Source of the DNA: Candidatus Baldrarchaeota archaeon
Lineage (GTDB): Archaea > Asgardarchaeota > Baldrarchaeia > Baldrarchaeales > DXJG01
Assembly: GCA_030587435.1 (NCBI GenBank)
Contig: JAUQZC010000074.1
Location: forward strand, 1-8,743
Reading direction: 5' to 3'
Length of the DNA stretch: 8,743 nt
The notes under the pieces were generated by a model that ran no database searches, had not been told where the DNA came from, and saw nothing but the letters and a program-made list of their open reading frames with translations. Shown here one piece after another: positions 1 through 6,553 of the stretch. A program made the translations under genes and the position numbers. Numbering within the stretch: position 1 is the stretch's first letter; every line of letters begins with the position of its first letter.

Positions 1-268
1 AGCGTTATAACAGTTATTGCTGTTAGCGTTTGCAGGGGAGTTAGCTCATATCCTCCCAATATACCAACTGCCACATCTTTCCTTAAAGTGCTAATTATCA
101 ACGCTAGACATGCCTCGCTGGGAAGCTTGAATAAGCCGGACATTACCGGGCTGAACATGCTCGCAACCGCGGTTATCGTCCCCGTGTAGTAGGTAAGGTT
201 TACAACGAATATTCCCAGAAAAATTAGTGGAACTCCAGTCCTCAAAAAAGCTACTACTCTAAAATAGC

Positions 269-274
269 TTTTTT
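269..274 (-). other. Frameshift at an A6 run in the FeoB-like gene
   Basis: On the minus strand the zero frame reads LKNLLKKAILE and stops at 254-256. Shifting by -1 within the six-A run instead gives LKNLLKKSYFRVVAFLRTG and leads into the clear FeoB C-terminal sequence down to base 1. One A fewer than expected is the simplest description. The run A-AAA-AAG looks slippery, but the zero frame is AAA AAA G, not the canonical X XXY YYZ phase. Confidence 0.7.
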
Positions 275-700
275 CAGCAAATTTTTAAGCTTAGGCTTTC
301 TCCAGGGAGGAAACTCCAGTAGAATAGTAGCGTTTTCACCCGGTATTATTTTATTTAGAATAAATCCTAAAGTTGCCATGGCGAGAAGCGACAGGAGATA
401 GAGAGCAAGGATATAGAGCAATCCGTATCTACCAAGGACGTACCAAATCATCACTTGTTGCGCCATACAAGGAACCCCCAAGACATGGAGGAGAGATGCG
501 ATAATCCTCTCCTTATCACTCCTCAATATTCGCGTAGACAAAACTCCTACAATACTACAACCAGTTCCCGTCACCAGGGGTATTGTAGCGTCACCGGACA
601 AGCCCAATCTACACAGTGGCTTATGGAAACTAACCGCTATCCTCGGCAGGAAACCAACATCTTCTAGAACGCCTAAGACTAAGTATAATTGTAGGGAGAA

Positions 701-703
701 TCA
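701..703 (-). other. In-frame TGA interrupting the FeoB-like gene
   Basis: The frame from 1075 ends VFFVLL-TGA, and the very next codons in the same frame read FSLQLYLVLGVLEDVGF, which continues FeoB homology without a gap. The stop falls where relatives have the FLPQI-type segment between two helices. A single substitution explains it. Selenocysteine is unlikely, because archaeal Sec use is restricted to a few lineages and FeoB has no Sec at this place. Confidence 0.75.
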
Positions 704-1106
704 TAAAAGCACGAAAAACACGCCAGTAGTCAACAAGCCCAGCGACCCGTAAATGCCAGCTTTCTCTCCCACAAGTATATCGCGGAGCAAGCCCTCAGGA
801 ACTATACCTTCAACTAGACTTCTAACAAAAGGCTCGTAAAAACTATAGTAAATCATGATTGGCATCCTATGCCCGATTTCATGTATCAACCCAAGCAGCC
901 AATAAGTCACGGCTAGAGTATTCGCAGACATTACAACTATTCCAAAAACCGGATTCACCGAGATATAATCAGTCTTACTTAAGCCAATACACCTCACCCC
1001 CTCTAGCTTGGCAGCTTCCCTATAAATTTCATCTGCTATTTTCGCTAACTTCAAAAGAATGAAATAAACTACCATAGAATCCGTAGAATATAGCTAGCAG
1101 GAAACG

Positions 1107-1116
1107 AAATATAATA
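1107..1116 (-). promoter_or_regulatory. TATA-like box for the FeoB-like gene
   Basis: The minus strand carries an AT-rich TATTATATTT-type element about 33-40 nt before the ATG at 1075. This is roughly right for a transcript with a very short leader. No strong Shine-Dalgarno motif is seen before the start. Confidence 0.4.
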
Positions 1117-1158
1117 GATTATGCTACTGCCTACAGTATGGTCATCTAATTGATTACA

Positions 1159-1167
1159 AAATTTATA
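1159..1167 (+). promoter_or_regulatory. TATA-like box for the TGT-like/phosphoesterase operon
   Basis: The element AAATTTATA is centred about 28 nt upstream of the ATG at 1191, the spacing expected for leaderless archaeal transcription. No ribosome binding site precedes the ATG, which fits a leaderless start. Confidence 0.5.
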
Positions 1168-1190
1168 GCAAATTTCATTTTATTTATATA

Positions 1191-2723
1191 ATGCTCGCAT
1201 ACTATAAAGACCTTGTCGATAAGATAGTAGAAGAATTTCGTGAAGAAATAAAGACAATATTCTTGCCCCGCCTAGTCCCGATAATACCTCCAAAACCAGA
1301 ATATTCTAAAATACTGAAAGAACATAACATTAAAGCAGCAATCCTAGAATACTACCGGCTAGAGGCTAGCATAGAGGATTGGCGCTCATACCTAGACTAC
1401 GATGGCATGCTATTATTATCCGCTGTAATGCCCGATGAAATGCTCTACAACCCGTCAACATTCGGAAACTTTCTAGAAACAGCAGGGAAAGGCTTTGACG
1501 GCGTGATCGGATGGGATATGCCCGTAGAAGTCGATATACCGCTTAGAGAAAGCTGGAGCAACCTTGTGAAATGCCTAGAATACACCACTAGGCTGGCTTC
1601 GGAACTTGATATTCCAGTAATCCCCTTATCGAAAGGAGCAAATAGAGAACAAGCGGAGACCTACGTGAGCGCCTTGTCTAGCCTAGGTTTTAAGACCATT
1701 GCTCTACACGCTTCAGAGTATGCATTGAGCTTTTTCAGAGAAGGCTTGGCTAGAAGGCTGTTAGAAGCCCACATTGAGCTGTTAAAGAAATATGCGGAAC
1801 AGGCTTTAATCATTGGAGTTTTAAACCCCGCAATTTTCAAACACCTGAAAAGATACGATACGCCAAAATTTTCCTATGCCGGGTTGAGCTGGCTACTGCA
1901 CGGCGAAGAAGGCTACGCCTATACAAGATATGGAAAAGCCGATTTAAAAAAGAAAACAATAGTATTCCCTACAGGAGAACACCTGGAGTATCCATGGAAG
2001 AAAAGAGAGATAGTAAAGCATAATCTCGAATACATGCTAAACCTCGTAACCGGAGCCGGGCAAGCCCGCATACGCCTATACGATATAGCATTGGAGGGTA
2101 GAACGCTGGTCGTCTCGGATATACATGCCGGGACTAGAGAGTCAATGCTTGAAGACCTGCTGGAGGTTATAAAATGCGAAGACCCCGAGAATATAGTTTT
2201 TCTAGGCGATACATTCGACCTGCAACGCGGCGAGAAGATAGCGCTAGACCTAGTAGACTTTTTCGGCGTCTTGGCATGGGTCTCGCCCAGGATACTGCCA
2301 GTACTAGGAGATGCGGACACAAACTTTCAAAAAGTATTAAGCGTAATAGACGATGCTTTAACGCTTCAAGAGTCATGGCATACGCTGCCAAAGCCGAGCA
2401 AGCCGACAAACTATCACATACTAGCATTCTACAAATTCTACAGAAAAGCGCTACCGACGGCAGCCGTCTACCTGCCAGATAACTCAACAGCCTACATGCT
2501 ACACGGGCATCAATTCGCATACTCCAGAGAGGCAATAGTTAAAGAAGCTAGAAACATCAGGAGAGACACTGGCGCAGATTGGATATTCATAGCCCACACC
2601 CACAAAGCCGAAATAAATCGTGAAGAGAAAATAGTAAATACTGGCTGCTGGGTAGCAAACGGAGAAAACGCCTACGTCATAATCGAGAAAGACGGCAGCA
2701 TAGAGCTGCTAGAGGAGTTTTAA
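1191..2723 (+). CDS. Two-domain protein: TGT/DpdA-like N-terminus and calcineurin-like metallophosphoesterase
   Basis: 510 residues. The C-terminal domain (about 300-510) has metallophosphoesterase metal-site motifs in order: D310-I-H312, G339-D340-T-F-D343, a degenerate G373-D374-A-D376 where GNHD is expected, H438-G-H440 and H469-T-H471. These enzymes hydrolyse phosphomono- or phosphodiesters at a two-metal centre. The N-terminal part (about 60-280) resembles the TIM barrel of tRNA-guanine transglycosylases: W108-D109-M-P followed by VDIP, a helix like TTRLASEL, then a PLSKG segment (145-149) where TGTs have PVQGG, followed by ALSSLGFKTIAL. That similarity was read by eye and is moderate; it could be another barrel enzyme. 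If TGT-like, the DNA-acting DpdA branch (7-deazaguanine insertion) is one possibility, but no deazaguanine genes lie in the window. Its stop overlaps the next start by one base. The phosphoesterase call is firm; the N-terminal call is tentative. Confidence 0.8.
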   Translation: MLAYYKDLVDKIVEEFREEIKTIFLPRLVPIIPPKPEYSKILKEHNIKAAILEYYRLEASIEDWRSYLDYDGMLLLSAVMPDEMLYNPSTFGNFLETAGKGFDGVIGWDMPVEVDIPLRESWSNLVKCLEYTTRLASELDIPVIPLSKGANREQAETYVSALSSLGFKTIALHASEYALSFFREGLARRLLEAHIELLKKYAEQALIIGVLNPAIFKHLKRYDTPKFSYAGLSWLLHGEEGYAYTRYGKADLKKKTIVFPTGEHLEYPWKKREIVKHNLEYMLNLVTGAGQARIRLYDIALEGRTLVVSDIHAGTRESMLEDLLEVIKCEDPENIVFLGDTFDLQRGEKIALDLVDFFGVLAWVSPRILPVLGDADTNFQKVLSVIDDALTLQESWHTLPKPSKPTNYHILAFYKFYRKALPTAAVYLPDNSTAYMLHGHQFAYSREAIVKEARNIRRDTGADWIFIAHTHKAEINREEKIVNTGCWVANGENAYVIIEKDGSIELLEEF

Positions 2724-4183
2724 TGGGACAGTATAAGCGTTCACGGCTAGAATATTACAACTGGCTAAGAGAAAAAACAAACAAGCTGAAGACTCTAGAG
2801 GAGATAATCCAGCACGTCGAAAATCCAGAACAAATAAACTTGGAAAAGCTTGAGCATAAACTGGGCCTTCCGAGAGAAATCCTAGCAAAAACTATAGAAA
2901 GACTCTATGGGCCGAAAACACAGATAAGCCACAAGCTCTATCACTGGTGGCAGGAGCCCGATGGATCCTACAGGAAAATAGACCCAACCTATATAAAACA
3001 AAAAATAAGACAAAAAATGAAAGAACTAGGAGCAAAAACAGTAACAGAACTACTCAAAAAGAAAATGAAAATAAGCCATTCAGAAGCCTCCCTATACTAT
3101 TACTGGCTAAAACATAAAACCGCGAAAGTAAGAACCAGAACACTAAAACGATTCTGCAAACACTTTAAAATATCCTACGAAGAACTCGAAAAACTCAAAA
3201 TAATCAAAGACCGAACCTTCCCAATAAACCTCCACAAAAAAGAACTTGTAAAACTCTACACCCACATACTAAACGAAGGCTCAATAAGAGGACAAATACC
3301 CAGAGTACAAGCCACATATGTAAATAAAGACCCAGTACTACATAGACACGTAATAGACCTCGTAAAAGCAATGGGCGGAGAATATAAGATACCACCACCC
3401 AGCAAAGAAGCAATAGAAACAAAAATAGACTCCGTAACAGCCAGAATACTAATTGCTGCGGGACTACCGCCAAGCTACAAAACAATAACAAACCCACCAC
3501 TACACCCAGCAATACTAAAAAACAAAAAACTAGCAAAATACCACCTCCACATGACATTCATAGAAGAAGGCTACTCATCCCTAACAATAAACAGGCACAA
3601 CAAACTCGAACTACAAATAGGATTCGGAAGAAGCAAAGACATAACAGACCTAATACCACAAAACATCTATGAAAAACTAACACAGAAAAAGGGATATTCA
3701 ATACAACCAACGCAAATACCAGATGAACGACTCATGGAGATAATTACAGCGACGGAAACCATTCCTAAAGCCCTCTTCCAGGAATATCTCCTTTTAACTC
3801 GAATGCTTAATGAAATTAATCCTAAAACTGAAATACCGGAAATCCGTTGCTCATATATTCATGTGAGCAAAGAAGGTAGAGTAACGGCTTATTATCGATA
3901 TGCCTTTAGAAGCTCAGATTCTGTACACGCTTTCCATGAACTTCTATTCAAGAATTTTGATACAGGCACATGGAAAGAGAGGAAACTTGGTGTTCAAATC
4001 GAACTGCTGGAAGAGTACGAAGATAAAAAGCTAACAGCCTCGGATAAGCAGAGAATACAAGAGATATTAGCAAATTGGAGAAAAATACCAGATAACTGGA
4101 TCATCGAAAAAATAAAGCAAGTACTACCAGACATTAACTGGATAGATAACCCTGATTATTTGAAGAAAATCTTAGAGAAGTAA
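2723..4183 (+). CDS. LAGLIDADG-like homing endonuclease-family protein with helix-turn-helix region
   Basis: 486 residues, starting at an ATG that overlaps the preceding stop (TAATG), so translation is probably coupled. About residues 99-160 look like a Xre/HTH segment (TVTELLKKKMKISHSEASLYYYW followed by a second helix pair ending KISYEELEKL). Two degenerate LAGLIDADG helices follow: ELVKLYTHILNEGSI at 174-188, with E185 in the catalytic acid place, and KYHLHMTFIEEGYSS at 272-286, with E281/E282. The linker NPPLHPAIL before the second helix is typical of the family. LAGLIDADG proteins cut long asymmetric DNA sites, or act as maturases or regulators. The acids are present, so activity is possible. 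The gene is free-standing, with no intein or intron host seen. Residues about 88-334 are encoded in A+C-rich DNA; the two ends are not. The C-terminal 150 residues are not recognised. Confidence 0.65.
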   Translation: MGQYKRSRLEYYNWLREKTNKLKTLEEIIQHVENPEQINLEKLEHKLGLPREILAKTIERLYGPKTQISHKLYHWWQEPDGSYRKIDPTYIKQKIRQKMKELGAKTVTELLKKKMKISHSEASLYYYWLKHKTAKVRTRTLKRFCKHFKISYEELEKLKIIKDRTFPINLHKKELVKLYTHILNEGSIRGQIPRVQATYVNKDPVLHRHVIDLVKAMGGEYKIPPPSKEAIETKIDSVTARILIAAGLPPSYKTITNPPLHPAILKNKKLAKYHLHMTFIEEGYSSLTINRHNKLELQIGFGRSKDITDLIPQNIYEKLTQKKGYSIQPTQIPDERLMEIITATETIPKALFQEYLLLTRMLNEINPKTEIPEIRCSYIHVSKEGRVTAYYRYAFRSSDSVHAFHELLFKNFDTGTWKERKLGVQIELLEEYEDKKLTASDKQRIQEILANWRKIPDNWIIEKIKQVLPDINWIDNPDYLKKILEK

Positions 4184-4199
4184 CCAAACAGAGTTGGTT
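4182..4199. terminator. Small hairpin between two convergent genes
   Basis: AACCAA and TTGGTT form perfect 6-bp arms around a 6-nt loop. They lie exactly in the 15-nt gap between the stop codons of the operon and of the oppositely oriented small gene. It could end transcription in both directions. Archaeal terminators usually depend on T-tracts rather than stems, so this is tentative. Confidence 0.35.
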
Positions 4200-4471
4200 T
4201 ATCCCAATACTTCATATTCCTCCTCTTCCTTTAACCTGATGACGTTAATAACCCCGCTAAAATCTTTTGTAGCAACTGCGCCTACTTGTGCAACACCTAA
4301 CATACAAGCTCTTAACCAGAACTTTTTAGCTTCTTCTCTAGTATACCCATATTTTTCCATCAAATATTCTTCAAACTTCTTCACCGGAATTCGAACTGCA
4401 TTGTAGTATTCTAATACCTCTTTAAGTATCTTCTTCATATGTTCTTTGTTCATATCCCCTTTCTTCATCAT
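4199..4471 (-). CDS. Small helix-rich protein, family A copy 1 (possible winged helix)
   Basis: About 90 residues from the ATG at 4471 (MMKKGDMNK). The frame extends upstream to a TTG at 4495, but the TATA-like box at 4499-4507 is about 30 nt before 4471, which favours 4471 or the adjacent ATG at 4468. An internal ATG at 4453 follows an AAAGGGGAT stretch. The protein has two or three predicted helices, KKILKEVLEYYNAV, KKFEEYLMEKYGYTREEAKKFW and LRACMLG, then a short beta-like tail (GVINVIRL) and an acidic end. The same pattern (helix, F-EYL, GYTREEA, basic helix, beta tail) recurs in the protein at 6554 and in the relic at 6969. That makes it a paralogous family within this window. The size and helix-helix-strand order suggest a small winged-helix DNA-binding protein, but this is inference and no function is assigned. 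Confidence 0.65.
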   Translation of the reverse strand: MMKKGDMNKEHMKKILKEVLEYYNAVRIPVKKFEEYLMEKYGYTREEAKKFWLRACMLGVAQVGAVATKDFSGVINVIRLKEEEEYEVLG

Positions 4472-4498
4472 CGATCGATATATTTGTGAAGTCAATCC

Positions 4499-4507
4499 TA
4501 TAAAGTT
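4499..4507 (-). promoter_or_regulatory. TATA-like box for the small gene at 4471
   Basis: The minus strand reads AACTTTATA here, centred about 32 nt before the ATG at 4471. This supports a nearly leaderless transcript starting at the Met-Met pair, and argues against the longer TTG start at 4495, which lies too close to the box. Confidence 0.5.
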
Positions 4508-4571
4508 ATTTGGAGGACTGGGCAGACTAAGAAAAGAAAGTCTTATCTGAAAAATGCCTGACAGAAAAATT

Positions 4572-4584
4572 TTACTTAATTTAA
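4572..4584. repeat. Short palindrome in the intergenic region
   Basis: ACTTAA-T-TTAAGT forms perfect 6-bp arms around one base within the AT-rich stretch 4496-4694. This could be a regulator site or chance in AT-rich DNA. Nothing else is recognised in this stretch except a purine-rich GAGGAGTGAT (4653-4662) that resembles a Shine-Dalgarno sequence but has no ATG, GTG or TTG at the proper distance. Confidence 0.2.
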
Positions 4585-4694
4585 GTCAGATTCTTATTTC
4601 CCTTAGTAAAATACAAAGAACATAACACAAATGGATCATATTTAGAAAATTAGAGGAGTGATTAAATAAAAAAGAAAATTTTAAAAACATAGAA

Positions 4695-4855
4695 ATGGTA
4701 GAGTATTTAAAGTGATAATATACCTCAGGATAAAAACGAAAAGGATAAAAATAAGGAAAGACTAACCGATGAACAGCTAAAAAATAGAAGAAAAACTTAA
4801 AAGTCTAAATCTAGGAAAGGAACATGAGCGTAAACAAGATACGGTTTTAGAACTA
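4695..4855 (+). pseudogene. Coding-like upstream part of the two-TM protein gene, out of frame
   Basis: The DNA before the ATG at 4856 reads as a plausible charged N-terminal domain if two single bases are ignored. ATG at 4695 gives MVEYL. Skipping one A at about 4710 continues SDNIPQDKNEKDKNKERLTDEQL. Skipping one A in the run 4779-4784 then gives KIEEKLKSLNLGKEHERK, which joins directly to the frame of the downstream ORF. The reconstructed protein would be about 134 residues with a charged helical or coiled-coil head. Extra A residues in short A runs point to either sequence error or real frameshifts. The uninterrupted part, from 4856 on, is listed separately. Confidence 0.4.
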
Positions 4856-5101
4856 ATGAAAGAACTTGCACCCTATGTCAAAGATTATTTTATTAAAAGA
4901 ATGATTGAATATGAAAAGGCAAGGTATGTTATCAGTATAAAAATTCTAGGACTCATTTTGTTGATAATAGTAGTAACATCTGCAATTTTGACATATCTTA
5001 ATGTATTAAAGGGCGAAAGTTTCACATTTTTAATGGGAATAATAGTAGGATACATTATGACGCATTTAAAAATGTTTATTAAAATCGAAGAGAAGAAATA
5101 A
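4856..5101 (+). CDS. Small two-TM membrane protein, unknown function
   Basis: 81 residues from the first ATG of the uninterrupted frame; the frame is open back to a TAA at 4778-4780 but has no other usable start. The layout is an amphipathic, charged helix (ELAPYVKDYFIKRMIEYEKAR), TM1 (about residues 26-48, ILGLILLIIVVTSAILTYL), a short polar loop (LKGES), TM2 (about 54-75, FTFLMGIIVGYIM) and a basic tail. This resembles the general plan of small charged-head two-TM proteins such as DUF2335, but no family is assigned. It lies 91 bp before the Nudix-domain gene on the same strand, with similar AT-rich composition. The true N-terminus is probably longer and lost through frameshifts upstream. 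Confidence 0.55.
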   Translation: MKELAPYVKDYFIKRMIEYEKARYVISIKILGLILLIIVVTSAILTYLNVLKGESFTFLMGIIVGYIMTHLKMFIKIEEKK

Positions 5102-5165
5102 GTAACATTTTTAAAATTATACTTTGATTTTTAGTTATGTTAAAAGAAATGCTTTTTCATTTGGC

Positions 5166-5173
5166 ATATAATA
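5166..5173 (+). promoter_or_regulatory. TATA-like box for the Nudix-domain gene
   Basis: ATATAATA is centred about 24 nt before the ATG at 5193. This fits leaderless transcription and indicates that this gene has its own promoter rather than depending on the two-TM gene upstream. Confidence 0.5.
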
Positions 5174-5192
5174 TTTCATTTAGCGAAGAGAG

Positions 5193-6344
5193 ATGTTTGA
5201 GAATGTGAACGATTTAGAAAGAGTAGGCGAGTGGTTTATTAGTGGAAGTATAGGTTTATTTCTCAAAATTATATATGATAACAGAAAGAAAATTATAAAA
5301 AAATTAAAGAAAGTTAAAAGAAAGATTTGCAAAGAAGAACCTTTAATACCTCAACCTCATTTTTTAAATTTCGGTGGAATTAAGACCAGTTGGGTTGTGC
5401 TTGATGGAGATGGTATATCTACATATACTCCTCAAAGTATTAATATGATTTATGAACCAACACCTATTGATTTACCAATGGACATTCTTGAGTTAAAAGC
5501 TAGGATTCAGGAAGAGGAAAAACTGAAAAGAGAAAGAGGCGAGAAAAGTTCATGGAATGGACCGCGTTTCTGCATAAAAAGATTCTTTATTAGGAGAACA
5601 GAAGATTACGAGAATCTTGCGTTAGATGTAGTTTTAGGTCCATCAGATTACTATACCTTTTTAGCTACATATAGATATTTAGATATGGATGTTTCAGATA
5701 TAAGGCCGGATCCTTTAAAAACTCCTAATCCTTATGGAAAAACTCTTCGTGAAAGATATCTTCAGAATGTTAATTGGAAAAAACCCATACCATATCTGGC
5801 CAACTCTCTTAGCGTTAATATATTGGCAATAACTAGCGATGAAAAAATAATATTTACAAAACGTAGTATGGAGGTTGACTCATGTAAAGGACACTATGAT
5901 TTCTCCTATGCAGAAAGCCTTCATAGAGTATTAGACATGTCAGATGGAAATAAACCCGATATATACAGCTGTGTTAGAAGAGGAGCCTTTGAAGAGTTAG
6001 GCGTAGAAGTTAAAAATGAAAATATAGTCCTTCTCGATTTTGGGTTATCAGCTAGACAATATTCTTATGCTCTTCAAGGTTATATAGAAATAGATTATAC
6101 TGCCAAGGAAGTTCAAGATATACTAAGAGTTATTAAAGCTAAAGATAGATGGGAAGCTGCAAAAATAGAATTTGTAGATTTTAATAAACTAGATAAAGTA
6201 CTAAGATATGTGTATGCTCACGGTCCATGGGCATCTCCTCCATTAGCCTGTATTTATTTTGTATTGGCTAAGCGTTTCGGCCACGACAAAGTCATAAAAA
6301 CAATAAAGAAACTAGGCAAATTTAGACAATATCAGGATTGTTAA
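5193..6344 (+). CDS. Nudix-domain protein with extended N-terminus, divergent Nudix box
   Basis: 383 residues. The Nudix-like domain spans about 205-330: NILAITSDEKIIFTKRS (two strands), GHYDFSYAES from G233 with E241, then a longer than usual insert, and R263-G-A-F-E267-E268-L-G270-V271, which matches REUXEEXGU except that the first Glu is Gly. Nudix enzymes hydrolyse nucleoside diphosphates linked to another group; losing one of three metal-ligand Glu residues may alter or abolish that activity. The N-terminal 200 residues hold a short hydrophobic segment near residues 13-28 followed by a very basic stretch, suggesting membrane association, then a conserved-looking block (WNGPRFCIKRFF, RRTEDYENLALDV, PSDYYTFLATYRYLD). 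From memory, large bacterial Nudix proteins have a similar block; this is not verified. The composition is plain AT-rich, unlike the A+C-rich neighbours. Confidence 0.65.
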   Translation: MFENVNDLERVGEWFISGSIGLFLKIIYDNRKKIIKKLKKVKRKICKEEPLIPQPHFLNFGGIKTSWVVLDGDGISTYTPQSINMIYEPTPIDLPMDILELKARIQEEEKLKRERGEKSSWNGPRFCIKRFFIRRTEDYENLALDVVLGPSDYYTFLATYRYLDMDVSDIRPDPLKTPNPYGKTLRERYLQNVNWKKPIPYLANSLSVNILAITSDEKIIFTKRSMEVDSCKGHYDFSYAESLHRVLDMSDGNKPDIYSCVRRGAFEELGVEVKNENIVLLDFGLSARQYSYALQGYIEIDYTAKEVQDILRVIKAKDRWEAAKIEFVDFNKLDKVLRYVYAHGPWASPPLACIYFVLAKRFGHDKVIKTIKKLGKFRQYQDC

Positions 6345-6402
6345 GTAAACTCTTTTGGTTTAGGGCTTTAATGTAAATTCGTAAAATCACTAAGTTGAAT
6401 AA

Positions 6403-6501
6403 ATGAGAGTCTTACTTCCGGGAATCTTAGTATACGCTGAAAAAGATCCTTACACAAATTATAGGCGAAGAGCAAAGACAACACAAGTCCACGATCCTTA
6501 A
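6403..6501 (+). CDS. Possible 32-residue ORF between larger genes
   Basis: ATG at 6403 opens MRVLLPGILVYAEKDPYTN and ends HDP-TAA at 6501. The residue mix looks protein-like, but it is short, has no well-placed TATA box, and was not recognised. It may be a gene remnant. The rest of 6345-6553 shows only T-rich sequence just after the Nudix gene (possible terminator) and the promoter of the next gene. Confidence 0.2.
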   Translation: MRVLLPGILVYAEKDPYTNYRRRAKTTQVHDP

Positions 6502-6522
6502 ATAATCTCTTAAAACGCTTCC

Positions 6523-6530
6523 CTTATATG
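6523..6530 (+). promoter_or_regulatory. TATA-like box for the small gene at 6554
   Basis: CTTATATG is centred 27 nt before the ATG at 6554, which is textbook spacing for a leaderless archaeal gene. No Shine-Dalgarno motif lies before the ATG. Confidence 0.55.
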
Positions 6531-6553
6531 CCATAACGGACAAATAAAACGCC

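Larger units (their letters stand above)
1..1075 (-). pseudogene. feoB: FeoB-type ferrous iron transporter, membrane part only, disrupted, runs off the left edge
   Basis: FeoB proteins import Fe2+ through the cytoplasmic membrane. Reading the minus strand from ATG at 1075 gives the FeoB linker and first membrane segment (NPVFGIVV), then the region GIYGSLGLL before the gate. After the interruption come LEDVGFLPR, the conserved Cys motif TGTGCSIVGVLSTRIL, LEFPPW, and PSEACLALIISTLRKDVAVG, all in family order. The usual N-terminal GTPase (G1-G5) domain is absent: an in-frame TAG lies just upstream of 1075 and the neighbouring gene diverges. Two lesions break the frame, a TGA at 701-703 and a missing base near 269-274. 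Beyond the second lesion the protein reads cleanly to the window edge. No usable ATG or GTG restarts the frame after the TGA; the first candidate is a TTG at 607, which would lose one helix. The family call is solid; decay versus sequence error is open. Confidence 0.8.

Noticed and set aside
269..274. Programmed -1 frameshifting at A-AAA-AAG
   Set aside because: The zero frame is in the wrong phase for a canonical heptamer, no downstream stem was seen, and the gene has another stop. Kept only as a testable alternative.
701..703. Selenocysteine at the TGA
   Set aside because: FeoB has no conserved Cys/Sec at this place, archaeal Sec use is confined to a few lineages, and the gene carries a second lesion.
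701..1075. HEIGH in the FeoB-like fragment as a zinc-protease HExxH motif
   Set aside because: It lies in the first membrane/loop region of a protein that otherwise matches FeoB throughout, so the match is chance.
1919..2535. Antisense and alternate-frame ORFs inside the phosphoesterase gene
   Set aside because: Ser/Arg-rich translations without homology; the plus-strand frame carries all metal-site motifs.
3204..3557. Minus-strand 117-codon ORF opposite the LAGLIDADG-like gene
   Set aside because: Leu/Val-rich, low-complexity translation caused by the A+C-rich opposite strand; a shadow of the real gene.
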